Below, in pieces: positions 17,175 to 26,518 of a stretch of DNA of 38,527 bases (position 1 is the first letter of the stretch; every line of letters starts with the position of its first letter). A program made the translations under genes and the position numbers. The notes beneath the pieces were generated by a model that was not told the origin of the DNA, did not search any database, and saw nothing but the letters and a program-made list of their open reading frames with translations. The DNA comes from JANXQE01 sp035651635 (lineage in GTDB: Bacteria > Verrucomicrobiota > Verrucomicrobiia > Limisphaerales > UBA8199). The stretch spans positions 1-38,527 of the forward strand of contig DASRFK010000286.1 in the NCBI GenBank assembly GCA_035651635.1, read 5' to 3'.

Positions 17175-19262
17175 CTATCGGTTGGCGGGGTCCTTGGGAA
17201 TTTGCCGGAGAATAAACTGGCGGCGGTACTTCACCTGGTTGCGCAAGGACTGGATCTCGTGGTGAAATTGCTGCAGCGCCGATTGGCTGGTTTCGCCGAA
17301 CAACTCCGCCCGGATGGGCACTTCGGGCGTTAGCCGTTTCTCCATCGCGTTAATTAGCGGGATCATCTTCTCTTCGGTAAAAACCGTGGTGCAAATCTCG
17401 TTTAGCCGCGCCAGAAAGGCCTTTCGAAACTCACGGTTTGCGAGCAGCGGTCCCGAGAACCATCCCGGCGGCCGCATCCAGCCTCCGAACCCGCCAAAGC
17501 CTCCGAAACCAAAGCTTTGCCGACTACCCATGCCGAAAGTCAAGGGCATCTCGTACCAGTCATATTCCGGCGAGCAGCCGTCGTACTCACCCCAGGTTTT
17601 GTCTTCGTCCCAAGGATACATCTCCCATTTGCCGGTGTTGGCGGAGTCGTGGTACAGATAGTAGTTATTGAAGAATCCATCCCAGTTTTGGATGCACATG
17701 TTCACCGCATAGTAATTGATGAATTCATCGACGTTGAAATTCTTTTGGATAAAGTCCCATTGTTCGACGCCGGAACTACGGGTCAACCCCTCGTACAACG
17801 AGACCAAGTCGTCGTGTGCCGTCGCGCGGCGGGTCTTTTTTATGTGCTGTCCGCGCAGGCCCTCCGCCATGTACGTCACTTTGTAGAGGGAACCGCTGTT
17901 GTCGCGCTGGTTGCGGCTCAGAAACCCCTTGTTGGGCTGCTCAATCAACAACTGGTACCCCATAGGACGGCCGTCCATCCAAACGCGCACATGCTCGGCC
18001 TGGCAGGCGGGGTTGCCCGCCAAATGGTAAAGCTCATAGGCCATCGGCTCGGAGAGGACCCAACGCGGTGGCCCTTCAAAAATGACGTTGATGCCGCTCA
18101 TCTCCTTGAAGTGGTCTTTTCCAAATTTGACTTTGAATCCGCCTTTCCGCGGGCGGATCGATACGTAATCAAAGGTCTGGACCTCGCCGCCATCCGGCGG
18201 AGCATAGACGAACGCACCATTGCCTCGAGTCGGTGAAGCCAACACCTCAAATCGACGGCCATTCCAGACCTCCACTCGGCTCTGCCCTTGCGGACGAGAC
18301 ACATTGACAACGTAGGCGAAGGCGATGCGCGCGGTATTTGTATTGGCCATCGTTGAGTAGGAATAGCAGGGCTGCGGTTCGTTTGGCGAAGGATTGAAGC
18401 GCACAGCGCCTGACTCATTCTCGGCTTTGACCCGCAAGCGGACCAGCGTCCCGGCCGGCTGTCCCGCGAGGGAAGCCTGATAAGTCCCCGTCTTATCATC
18501 ACCGGCGATGCGTTCCATCGGCACCGCCGTCTCGGCGGTCTGCTTGCCGCTGGTGGCAACTCGCCAAAGCAAGGTGACGGCTTTGACTCGCTGCGAATCC
18601 CTCACCTGGGCGGTGACCGTGGCTTGCGTGCCCGGCGGGGGAGGTTTGAAGGTGACGCTCTCGACGAACGGCACCGTTTTGGACGAAAAATTGTCATTTC
18701 GTCGCCCGGGAGAGCCGGCGGGCCGTTCGACGGCCGGGAGCAGAGAACCGGCCCAATTCCCCGGGTCTTGGCCGGAGGCGAAGGGACAGATGCGCTCCAG
18801 CGAGGCGGAGTGGCCGTCGGGGGCGATGGGCCAGGGGGCGTGGTCGGAGTATCTAACCGCCTCAATCACTGTCTGCGCCGCGTTGCAGAGCTCGAGCTTC
18901 TCGCCACGGTGACTGAGCCGGCCGGAAAAATCGCCCAGCACGGGGATGTCGGTGCCGTAATTGGACACAAACGTCTTAGTGTTGCGGCAGATTACCACAT
19001 AGGCTCCCGCGGCGAGGTGAGCCCCGGGCGGGAATTCAAATTGGATTCCTTTGGTGAACGACCACCCGGATAAATCAACCGTGGCGTCACCTCGATTGAA
19101 CAGCTCGATATACTGCAAATCATCAAGCTGGAGCGGGGGATGGTACATGATCTCATTGATGATGATGTCGGTATCCGCACCGCGCACAGGCGTAATCAGA
19201 GGGCAAAGGGCCAGTCCTGTGACCACCAGGGCGCGAAAACCGGACGTGGTGGAGTTGTGCAT
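17175..19262 (-). CDS. Secreted lamin-tail and CotH-like protein
   Basis: A 695-residue exported protein. A signal peptide is visible (about residues 1-28, ending near PVRGA). A lamin-tail-like domain follows (IIINEIMYHPP, YIELFNRGDATVDLSGWSF), then a beta-sandwich linker with VTAQVRD. From about residue 320 there is a CotH-like domain, with YKVTYMAEG, FNVDEFINYYAVNMCIQNWDG and the acidic WEMYPWDEDKTWGEYD. A Gly/Phe-rich insertion (FGFGGFGGFGG) precedes the final part. CotH proteins can be atypical kinases that phosphorylate extracellular proteins; secreted lamin-tail/CotH proteins are abundant in Verrucomicrobiota, and their targets are mostly unknown. It is transcribed toward the chemosensory cluster. 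Confidence 0.88.
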   Translation of the reverse strand: MHNSTTSGFRALVVTGLALCPLITPVRGADTDIIINEIMYHPPLQLDDLQYIELFNRGDATVDLSGWSFTKGIQFEFPPGAHLAAGAYVVICRNTKTFVSNYGTDIPVLGDFSGRLSHRGEKLELCNAAQTVIEAVRYSDHAPWPIAPDGHSASLERICPFASGQDPGNWAGSLLPAVERPAGSPGRRNDNFSSKTVPFVESVTFKPPPPGTQATVTAQVRDSQRVKAVTLLWRVATSGKQTAETAVPMERIAGDDKTGTYQASLAGQPAGTLVRLRVKAENESGAVRFNPSPNEPQPCYSYSTMANTNTARIAFAYVVNVSRPQGQSRVEVWNGRRFEVLASPTRGNGAFVYAPPDGGEVQTFDYVSIRPRKGGFKVKFGKDHFKEMSGINVIFEGPPRWVLSEPMAYELYHLAGNPACQAEHVRVWMDGRPMGYQLLIEQPNKGFLSRNQRDNSGSLYKVTYMAEGLRGQHIKKTRRATAHDDLVSLYEGLTRSSGVEQWDFIQKNFNVDEFINYYAVNMCIQNWDGFFNNYYLYHDSANTGKWEMYPWDEDKTWGEYDGCSPEYDWYEMPLTFGMGSRQSFGFGGFGGFGGWMRPPGWFSGPLLANREFRKAFLARLNEICTTVFTEEKMIPLINAMEKRLTPEVPIRAELFGETSQSALQQFHHEIQSLRNQVKYRRQFILRQIPKDPANR

Positions 19263-19353
19263 GAAATTAAAATGCTCCGATTTTGGATCGAACGCAATCT
19301 CGTGAAAGCGGATTCAATTTAGGGCAGGTGAAGCCAACCTCATTCCTTCGAAA

Positions 19354-19788
19354 TTAAGGCTTCTGCGCAGTGAGCAGCATGTAAATTATCATTGCCAAGG
19401 AGAGCATCGTGACCATGACGGTAACGAGAATTACGAGCCCGTGATCGGCGCTTACCTTTCCACGCACAATGCTTTGATTCACCACCCAGTAGCGTCTCGC
19501 CGCCAGCAGGACCAGCACGCCACCCAAAGCCATCAGGGTGATGCCGATCGGGAGCGAAGCCCCGGTTCGCTCAATTCTCCCGTTCGGGTTCAGATGCAGC
19601 GCCAATTCACGCAGCCAGACGCTGAACTTTGTCACCACAAAGCCAAGGCTGATGACCGCAATGCTGGTCCTCACCCAGGCTAAGAATGTGCGCTCGTTCG
19701 CAAGGTACTCGGTGGCCTGTTTGTCTTCACCGATCCTTGCGTGCGGCGATTCGCTCTGTGCTCCTGTTTTCTCTTCCTCATCCTTCAT
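19354..19788 (-). CDS. DUF202 (YidH-type) inner-membrane protein
   Basis: A 144-residue membrane protein. The motif YLANERTFLAWVRTSIAVIS is the signature of DUF202, at the start of the first of about three transmembrane segments; the others are near ITLMALGGVLVLLAA and LVILVTVMVTMLSLAMI. The N-terminal 25 residues are charged and probably cytoplasmic. The family is widespread and of undefined function. It is about 90 bases from the CotH-like gene on the same strand and may be a separate unit. Confidence 0.9.
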   Translation of the reverse strand: MKDEEEKTGAQSESPHARIGEDKQATEYLANERTFLAWVRTSIAVISLGFVVTKFSVWLRELALHLNPNGRIERTGASLPIGITLMALGGVLVLLAARRYWVVNQSIVRGKVSADHGLVILVTVMVTMLSLAMIIYMLLTAQKP

Positions 19789-19946
19789 AGCGCCCCTCTA
19801 CGGTACCACTGCTGTGGGGGAGTATACAACTGGCGGCCAGGGAGAGATGTTAACCAACTCATTGATGGCCTTCGCATGCCCAGGACCACCCACGAACAAC
19901 GATAGAAAAACCACGTCGATCGCTCAAACGTCCTGGTGCGGGGAAA

Positions 19947-20678
19947 TCATTGTCTGCGCCTGTGCTCCAGAAGCCACGAATAGAGCTGCGGGTTATTGTA
20001 CGTTTCGGTCCAGGAATCGTGGCCCGCTTCAGGGTAAATGGTCAGCTTAACGTCGCCCCCGGCATTCTCTATCGCCTCGACCATTTCTTTGGATCGTTCC
20101 ACTGGCACCGTCTGGTCTTTTGCTCCGTGGAACACCCAAATTGGTAACTTAGCGAGCTTCTTCGCGTCTGCTGGATTACCACCACCGCAGATCGGCACGA
20201 TGGCCGCAAATTTCTCCGGGTGTTCGGCCGCCAGGGCCCACGTCCCATAGCCGCCCATGCTCAGCCCCGTCAGATAAACACGGTCCTTGTCCACGCGATA
20301 CTTTCGAATGATGCGGTCCAGTAAAGCATTGAGCGTGTCCGGATTCCAACCTCTGCCTGGGCTTTGCGGCGATACGAGGATGAAGGGAAAGTCCGCCTTT
20401 GAATCGACAATCTTGGGCGGACCGTGGGCCTTGACCTTGTCCAGGTTGGTACCCGACTCGCCCGATCCATGCAGAAACAACATGAGCGGCCAACGTTGTT
20501 TGGTCTTTCCATAACCTTCAGGCAGAAAGAGCAGATAATCGATTTTGGCGGTGACTTTTATTATCGCTTCAAAATGTTGAGGTTCCTGGGTTGTGGAAGT
20601 TTGTTGTGCTGGCGCAGACCAATTCAGACCGGCAATGAGAAGCACGGTTGCAATTGTTGAGGTGCTTTTGCAGTTCAT
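19947..20678 (-). CDS. Secreted alpha/beta-hydrolase, esterase or PHB-depolymerase-like
   Basis: A 243-residue protein from ATG 20678, with a signal peptide (MNCKSTSTIATVLLIAGLNW to about PAQQ). The fold is shown by LHGSGESG near the oxyanion site, the nucleophile elbow GLSMGGYG, a probable acid residue in HGAKDQTVPV and the catalytic His in AGHDSW. It belongs to the prolyl-oligopeptidase/dienelactone-hydrolase-type esterases that cleave carboxyl esters; the substrate is not predictable. An in-frame start at 20714 would add 12 residues before the signal sequence and is less likely. Neighbours do not suggest a pathway. Confidence 0.85.
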   Translation of the reverse strand: MNCKSTSTIATVLLIAGLNWSAPAQQTSTTQEPQHFEAIIKVTAKIDYLLFLPEGYGKTKQRWPLMLFLHGSGESGTNLDKVKAHGPPKIVDSKADFPFILVSPQSPGRGWNPDTLNALLDRIIRKYRVDKDRVYLTGLSMGGYGTWALAAEHPEKFAAIVPICGGGNPADAKKLAKLPIWVFHGAKDQTVPVERSKEMVEAIENAGGDVKLTIYPEAGHDSWTETYNNPQLYSWLLEHRRRQ

Positions 20679-20894
20679 TTTGACTCGGTATAGTCGAAAG
20701 CCCTTTTCTGGCAAAGGAAATCAGGCGACAGAGTTTCCTTCGGCATGTTCAGCGTTCGGCTCGCAGCTGCAAAGCTCCATCAGATTCAGAAGGAAATCGA
20801 GGTGCACAAGGTCAAATCGGAATTCATGGGACCGGGCGGTTGGGCCTGGATGAACCCAAGCCCGGTGTTGCGGTTTGTCGCCGACGGGCTGACC

Positions 20895-21956
20895 TCAGCC
20901 TTTAAATACTTTGACGGAACCGGGGGTCAGCACAAACGGGCCGGTCCCAGTGTCGACGCCAAAGCTCTTGTTAAAGACAGTCGGGACGCTCACAGCCACG
21001 CCGGCGGCGGCGATGTGAAGGTTCCAAACACCCACCAGGGCGGCCGACGCTTCGGCTAGCCGGGCGGTGCCTGCAAACTGATCGACCTGCATCGGCTTTG
21101 AGGTAGTGAAGGTTTCACTCCAATCTCCTTCGCCACAATCCGAAATGGGCGCGCCAAACGTCACGATGACTTCGTCAAACTCGTAGTTGGCCAATCGATT
21201 ATTATCGATGTCCCAGATCGCGAAGAGAAACGAGCCGACCCCCAGCACTTCGCCGGTGGTAAATCCGTCGAGCATTTTGATTTTAAAATGCTCACCTGCG
21301 AACACGGTATTGGGGTCGTCCTGCAGGTTGGCGTCGAGCCGATCATCGTCTGGGTTGCGGGTCATCTGAGCGACCTGGGAGTTCGATCCCAGACGCGGGT
21401 TGTCCAGTGCGCCCTGGTGTAAGCTGGCAACCATGTCTGGCGTCAATTCGGAGAGCCTGCTTTGGATGTCTTCGCGGCTAAAGCCGTTTAGAAACTCGGC
21501 GGCTTGTTGCCAGTCCTCGTTTTGGACTGCCGCTCGGTACTTTTGGTCCAAAGTAAGAGGCGGACCTTCTGACGAATTGGGGCCGGGGTCCGAAGAATTT
21601 TTTCGGCTGAACTCCTCGTGACCTTCGGCGTAGCCTCGGGAATATTGTTCCAGGGCATCGCCCGCCCGCGGGCTGGGGTTTTCATCCCCGCCACTCAGCC
21701 CGTCCTGATATCCCTGCTGATAGTCTGCCGAACCGGCATCTACCGCCGCTCCCGCGCTGTTGGCTGCGGGCGCAGGGGCCAGGGGCGGGCCAAAGGCGCC
21801 GGGGTCACTCGTGCCGGGATCGCTGCTGCCCGGGTCACTGGTGCCTGGATCGCTGGTGCCCTGGACGAAGTTTTGTACCGAAACTCCCAGGCCTTGTGCC
21901 CAGTTGTCCGCCAGGCTGCACAGACTCGTTGAGTCGTTTTGATCGTCATCCGTCAT
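20895..21956 (-). CDS. Unrecognised protein with GTSDP repeats
   Basis: A 353-residue protein I do not recognise. No signal peptide is visible. Residues about 34-56 contain four copies of a five-residue unit (GTSDP or GSSDP) encoded by 15-bp repeats. A Pro/Ala-rich stretch follows, then YQQGYQDGLSGGDENP and YSRGYAEGHEEF, a charged linker, a helical segment (AVQNEDWQQAAEFLNGF) and a C-terminal beta-rich region of about 150 residues ending in PGSVKVFKG. The disordered repeat followed by a folded C-terminal domain suggests a delivery or surface role, but this is inference. It lies 86 bases downstream of the peptidoglycan-binding-like protein at 22043 on the same strand, so the two are probably co-transcribed. 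Confidence 0.75.
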   Translation of the reverse strand: MTDDDQNDSTSLCSLADNWAQGLGVSVQNFVQGTSDPGTSDPGSSDPGTSDPGAFGPPLAPAPAANSAGAAVDAGSADYQQGYQDGLSGGDENPSPRAGDALEQYSRGYAEGHEEFSRKNSSDPGPNSSEGPPLTLDQKYRAAVQNEDWQQAAEFLNGFSREDIQSRLSELTPDMVASLHQGALDNPRLGSNSQVAQMTRNPDDDRLDANLQDDPNTVFAGEHFKIKMLDGFTTGEVLGVGSFLFAIWDIDNNRLANYEFDEVIVTFGAPISDCGEGDWSETFTTSKPMQVDQFAGTARLAEASAALVGVWNLHIAAAGVAVSVPTVFNKSFGVDTGTGPFVLTPGSVKVFKG

Positions 21957-22042
21957 ATTTGCTACTCTTTCTATTTTTGCGTTCGCGTTGGGTTTTGCGC
22001 CGAAACCGCAGGGGCTCGGCGTTTTGATTCAATAAGTGTCAG

Positions 22043-23146
22043 TTAGCCGATGGCCTGCGCCATGTGGGTAATCGTATCCACGAGTGTTTTTCGAAGGTTT
22101 ATCTTCAACCACGGATTGGAATCCACGTGGGCAATTAACGGCTCAGATTTCACGTGATTGATATATTCCGCCAGGATGCCTTTGGCTTTTTTCAATTCCG
22201 CTTTGCGCGAGGCTTCATCTTTTGCCGCGTGGGCTTTGGCGAGCGAATCGGCAATCCGGTGATCAAATTTTCCTTTGATCCCGTCCAGTTTTCCCAGGTT
22301 TTGCTGAACTTCACGGGCCAGGTTTGGATCTTCATGGGCGTAGTGGGCCGTGGCCGCTTTCTTAACCTGTTCGAGATTGGTATCAATGACGGCGCGCATG
22401 TTGTGCCAAACCGAGGACGCCTTCCCCAGTTCCGGCCGCCCCAATTTGGGAGCTTCCACTGCCTGCGGGGCAGCCGGGGCCGGCGGCAGCGGACCGGGAC
22501 GCGACAGGGCGCGGGCCGTCCCTCTGCCGGGGTCGATTCGGCCGTCCGGTTTAGGCATGCCCATTGCCTTTTGAAAATCTTGAATGGCGGCAATCATTTT
22601 CGAATCGCATTTACCGTCTACTTTCAGACCGGCGTTGACTTTGGCGTTTAGAGCGTTCTGGACCGCGCTCACATCCGCCGGGCTGTTTTTACCGCCCTGT
22701 CCCACTGAGGCTCGGATGGCTAGTGTTCCGCCCGAAACAGCCGCCGGTTCAGGCTTGCTCGCCTCGGCGGCGGCGGCCGGTTGGTCCGACGGTTGCCCCG
22801 CAGCGGCGTCATCCGACCGCTCTGACCCCATCTGAATTTCATATTTTTTGCCGGTGTGGAACTGAACTGCGGCCTGCACTTTGCGCGCCAGCCCGGCAAC
22901 CGGAGTTTCGGGAATAAACACGAAATGGCCGTCTTCAAACCGGCACTCGCCTGAAGCCAAAAAGCGTTTGCCGCCGGTGGCCTTGGTGAGGTCTTCCTTG
23001 TGTTTGGCGGTGATTTGCTTGGCTACCATGACACCGACATGTGGTTTGGCATCACAAATGATGAATCGATACGAAGTGTCTTTGGCGCCTTTGAGCCGCT
23101 GAAACGCACCCGCCAGGAGCTGCGTGTATTCATTTTTGTCCGACAT
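22043..23146 (-). CDS. Protein with peptidoglycan-binding-like segment, function unknown
   Basis: A 367-residue protein with no signal peptide. Residues 1-108 form an alpha/beta domain (LLAGAFQRLKGAKDTSYRF, VMVAKQITAKHKEDL, GECRFEDGHFVF, PVAGLARKVQAAV). A Pro/Ala linker follows. Residues about 145-210 look like a peptidoglycan-binding-1 fold: VSAVQNALN, LKVDGKCDSKMIAAIQDFQKAMG, PDGRIDPGRGTARAL. The C-terminal 140 residues are helical and Lys/Ala-rich. Domains of this kind occur next to secretion-system cargo, so an exported cell-wall-directed protein is one hypothesis, but no catalytic domain was seen and no secretion genes are in the window. It is upstream of the repeat protein at 20895. Confidence 0.75.
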   Translation of the reverse strand: MSDKNEYTQLLAGAFQRLKGAKDTSYRFIICDAKPHVGVMVAKQITAKHKEDLTKATGGKRFLASGECRFEDGHFVFIPETPVAGLARKVQAAVQFHTGKKYEIQMGSERSDDAAAGQPSDQPAAAAEASKPEPAAVSGGTLAIRASVGQGGKNSPADVSAVQNALNAKVNAGLKVDGKCDSKMIAAIQDFQKAMGMPKPDGRIDPGRGTARALSRPGPLPPAPAAPQAVEAPKLGRPELGKASSVWHNMRAVIDTNLEQVKKAATAHYAHEDPNLAREVQQNLGKLDGIKGKFDHRIADSLAKAHAAKDEASRKAELKKAKGILAEYINHVKSEPLIAHVDSNPWLKINLRKTLVDTITHMAQAIG

Positions 23147-23373
23147 GTGAATGATCCTTTGGTTGCTTGGTTGTGGGTTCGGGTTTGCGGTTCATTACTG
23201 TTCATATATCTGAGAAGAAAAAGTGAACCAGGATTACAGGAAAGTTTGCCATGGTCTGCCGATTGTCCCAGGCCGGCGCCCTGGGCTGGCATGAATAACG
23301 CCTTTGGCATTGCGGCAGTAAAGTCACGCGCCCCCTCCTTGAAAACCTGGTGGCATTGGGGCCACTTCTGGCC

Positions 23374-26300
23374 TCAGTCCCGCGGTGCGTCCAGGAAGCG
23401 CACCGAATTGCGCGTGGTGGTCAGGCTCAACCGGCGGCCATCAGGGGAGAACTGTAGAAAATCGCCGGCATCGGGTACGCCAAGCGAAACGACTTCTCGC
23501 AAACTGGGCAGGTGCCAAAGCTTGAGCGACTCGCCATGCGCCAGGGAGGCAAGAGTCCGTCCGTCGGGTGAAAAGGCGACGTCAGTGGTTTCTTCAAGGT
23601 GCCCCGGCAGCAAAGCCAACTCGCGGCCGGTGGCACATTCCCATAAACGAATGGTCCCATCCACACTGCCGGAAGCCAGGGTTTCACCGTCCGGTGCAAA
23701 AGCCAGTCCGTCGACAAAATCCTGGTGGCCTTTCAGGCGCAGTTCTTTGCCCAGCCGCGGGGTGTACAGATGGACGATGTTTTCCCGTTCCAGGCCGGCG
23801 GCCAAATACTTTCCCCCTGCGCTCAGGACGGCGGCGCGGATCGGAGGCTCGGGCCCGGTTACCGAAGCCACCTGCTGCCCATTCGAAACCTGCCACAACC
23901 GAGCGGTTCCGGCTGAATCTATTGCAAAAAGCCAGCCACCATCCCCAGAAAGGCCCACGCGGACAAATGAGTCCGCGCCCGGGTTTGTTTTTTCAAGCTT
24001 CGCAACCACGCTCCGGCCGCTTTGAGACCAGGACTCAACACTGGCAGTGGCGGTATTCAGGGAGATGACGCGTGTGCCATCCGCACTAAACCCAAGCGCC
24101 GTGGCCCCGGGGCAAGCCGCCAATCTCTGATGGCCGGTGATGTCCCAAAGCTCGCAAGTCGCCTCACCCGGTTGGACATTCAAGGTCACAAGTTGTTGGC
24201 CATCCGGAGAAAAGAGCGGGCGATTTGCGCTCGTGTTTGGAAGCTCCGCGGGGAGCGCCGGCGGGTTCGCCGGCCAAAGACGCACGGTCTTATCTTTGCC
24301 GCCGCTAGCCAGCGTGCGTCCATCCGGGGCCATTGCCAGGCACCAGACTTCGCTCTCGTGACCACGCAGGATCCCCTTTTGCGAGAGGGTTTGAGCATCC
24401 CACGTGCGAATTGTCTCGTCTGAACTCACCGTCAGGATCGAAGCGCCGTCGGTCGAAAAGGCCGCCGACCAAACCGTGCGGGAGTGGCCCTGAAGGCCGG
24501 CCGGAGCGGCCGTACCCCGCACGTCCCAAACCAACGGTTCGGCGGACCAACCGGCCGTGATCAACCGATCGCCGGCGGGAGAGAAGGTCAAGGACCAAAC
24601 CGAGTTGCGGGTCGGCAACCTTCGCACGAGCGCTCCGGACTGTGTGTCCCACAGAATGACTCCTGAGGTTGGGCCGGCCACCGCCAGCAAGGTGGCGTCG
24701 GGAGATAATGCCAAGGTCCGTCCCGGCTCCTGAAATTCCATGAGCTTATTGCCGGTCCGATAGTTCCAGAGACTAACCTTACCCAGCGCTTCCCGGTAGA
24801 AAGGGTTGGATTCTGAAATTGCGACCCAGGGGTTCGTCCTGGCCAGGCTGGCCATCTGTCCTGGAAAACTGGCGGTGATGGTCCAGCCATTAGTGGCCCA
24901 GAATTTCACACCGCCAAGATTGCCGGCGGTCATCAGCGAGGCGCCGTCGGGCGTAAAGCCGATGGACCACACCGCTCCGGCCGTGGTCGGCAGGGTGGTG
25001 ATCAGGGCTTGGCGGGCGGGATTCCAAATCTTGGCCGTGCCATCCTGGCTCCCGGAAGCCAGCCATTGGTTGTCGGGTGAAAAGGCCAGGCACGTGACGA
25101 TCCAATTATGGCCGGACATGGTGGCCAACTGGTCCCCGTGGCACCTGGCCCAAAGATAGCGCCATTCAAAACCGCGCCAGTCGATTTCGCCGGATTTGGG
25201 TTGCAGGGCAAAAAGGGTTCGGCGCGCCAGGCCGTACTCGCCGCGCTGGAGCGCCTGCGAGGCCAGGCTGACATCGGCCGCGTAGAGGTTCTTGCGAGTC
25301 TGTTCGACGGCAGCCTCAGCGAATTGACGCTGGCGGGTCTCACCCTGGGCGTGAAGTTCGGCCCGCCGCCATTCCCAAACGATGCCAGCCAAGCCCAAAA
25401 ACACCGTGGCCAGCAACAGTCCGGAAAGGAGGGCAGGGACAGGATGACGGCAGCACCATAACCAGGCGTGGCGGGCCGCGCTTACAGGCTGAGCCAGGAT
25501 TGGCTGGTGAGCGAGAAATCGGCCAAGGTCTTGCGCGAGTTCCTCGGCTGTTGCGTAGCGGCGCGCAGGCTCCTTCTGCAAGCACTTGAGACAGATCGTC
25601 TGCAGGTCCGCCGGCACACTCGGATTGAGCCGGCGCGGGGGAACCGGTTCGGCGCCTTGGACCTGAGCCAACACTGCCTGAATGGTTTCCCCTCGGAAAG
25701 GTGGCCGGCCGGTCAACAGGTAGTACAAGATGGCGCCCAGGGAATAAACATCGGCCTGCAGGCCGGCAGGTCCAAACCTTGTCTCGCCGGTTTGTTCGGG
25801 AGCCATGTAATTCGGAGAACCGAACGCCTGGCCATTGAGGGTCAGTTGGGTATCGGTTTCCAGTAGCTTGGCCAGCCCGAAATCCAAAATCCTCGGTGCG
25901 TTCCACATGTCGATGAGTACGTTGGAAGGCTTCAGATCCCGATGCAGCACACCCTCGCCGTGGGCATAATGCATCGCCTCGGCAATGATCTTTAGATGAC
26001 CGGCGGCTTGTTCGGCCGAAAGCGGCTTTTCGCGTGCCAACTCGGCCAAGCTCTGACCGGGAAGGTATTCCATTGAAAAGTAGTTTTGTCCCTGGTGCTC
26101 CCCTACCTCGTAGACCGCGACGATGTTCGGGTGGTGAAGCGCCGCAGCGGCCTGAGCTTCCAGTCGAAAACGCTGCACAAATTCCGTGCTCGAAAAGGGG
26201 CCCTGCAGAACCATTTTCACGGCGACCAGCCGATTGAGATTCAACTGCCTGGCTTTGTAGACCACCCCCATGCCCCCGCGTCCGATTTCTTCGAGCAGTT

Positions 26301-26490
26301 CGTACTGCCCAAAGCGAGGAGGCCGCGGGCCAGCCGAGGGATTCTCATCCGGTGTCTCATCGACAACGGCAGCGAAACCCAGCCGCCCCAGGCAACGGCC
26401 GCACAGGCCGCCCAGGCGCTCCGCGGCGATAGGCCGGCCGCATTTGGTACACGTCCGTTCGTGGGTCCTCATGCCGCAATCGCTTTCCAT
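23374..26490 (-). CDS. Membrane Ser/Thr protein kinase with zinc-ribbon N-terminus and WD40 repeats
   Basis: About 1038 residues from ATG 26490, just after the sigma-factor gene; the longer frame to 26655 would overlap that gene. N-terminal Cys pairs CTKCG and CGRC (C14, C17, C30, C33) suggest a zinc ribbon. The PknB-type kinase domain has the glycine loop IGRGGMGVVY (about 69-78), Lys92 in VAVKM, catalytic Asp185 in HRDLKPSN, Asp203 in DFGLA and SPNYMAPEQ. One transmembrane segment lies near residues 349-373 (LLSGLLLATVFLGLAGIVW). The remainder, from about 455, is a series of WD40 repeats (AFSPD, LASGS.DGT...W), predicted to be extracytoplasmic. A start at 26472 is possible. Confidence 0.92.
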   Translation of the reverse strand: MESDCGMRTHERTCTKCGRPIAAERLGGLCGRCLGRLGFAAVVDETPDENPSAGPRPPRFGQYELLEEIGRGGMGVVYKARQLNLNRLVAVKMVLQGPFSSTEFVQRFRLEAQAAAALHHPNIVAVYEVGEHQGQNYFSMEYLPGQSLAELAREKPLSAEQAAGHLKIIAEAMHYAHGEGVLHRDLKPSNVLIDMWNAPRILDFGLAKLLETDTQLTLNGQAFGSPNYMAPEQTGETRFGPAGLQADVYSLGAILYYLLTGRPPFRGETIQAVLAQVQGAEPVPPRRLNPSVPADLQTICLKCLQKEPARRYATAEELAQDLGRFLAHQPILAQPVSAARHAWLWCCRHPVPALLSGLLLATVFLGLAGIVWEWRRAELHAQGETRQRQFAEAAVEQTRKNLYAADVSLASQALQRGEYGLARRTLFALQPKSGEIDWRGFEWRYLWARCHGDQLATMSGHNWIVTCLAFSPDNQWLASGSQDGTAKIWNPARQALITTLPTTAGAVWSIGFTPDGASLMTAGNLGGVKFWATNGWTITASFPGQMASLARTNPWVAISESNPFYREALGKVSLWNYRTGNKLMEFQEPGRTLALSPDATLLAVAGPTSGVILWDTQSGALVRRLPTRNSVWSLTFSPAGDRLITAGWSAEPLVWDVRGTAAPAGLQGHSRTVWSAAFSTDGASILTVSSDETIRTWDAQTLSQKGILRGHESEVWCLAMAPDGRTLASGGKDKTVRLWPANPPALPAELPNTSANRPLFSPDGQQLVTLNVQPGEATCELWDITGHQRLAACPGATALGFSADGTRVISLNTATASVESWSQSGRSVVAKLEKTNPGADSFVRVGLSGDGGWLFAIDSAGTARLWQVSNGQQVASVTGPEPPIRAAVLSAGGKYLAAGLERENIVHLYTPRLGKELRLKGHQDFVDGLAFAPDGETLASGSVDGTIRLWECATGRELALLPGHLEETTDVAFSPDGRTLASLAHGESLKLWHLPSLREVVSLGVPDAGDFLQFSPDGRRLSLTTTRNSVRFLDAPRD

Positions 26491-26518
26491 CTGAATTAGA
26501 AGAAATGCCGGCGCAAAA

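Noticed and set aside
17517..18236. 239-residue plus-strand frame inside the CotH-like gene
   Set aside because: Antisense shadow; the minus-strand protein has clear lamin-tail and CotH motifs.
23000..24025. 341-residue plus-strand frame across the start of the 22043 gene and the end of the kinase gene
   Set aside because: Crosses two better supported genes on the other strand and has low-complexity Arg/Ser/Pro content.
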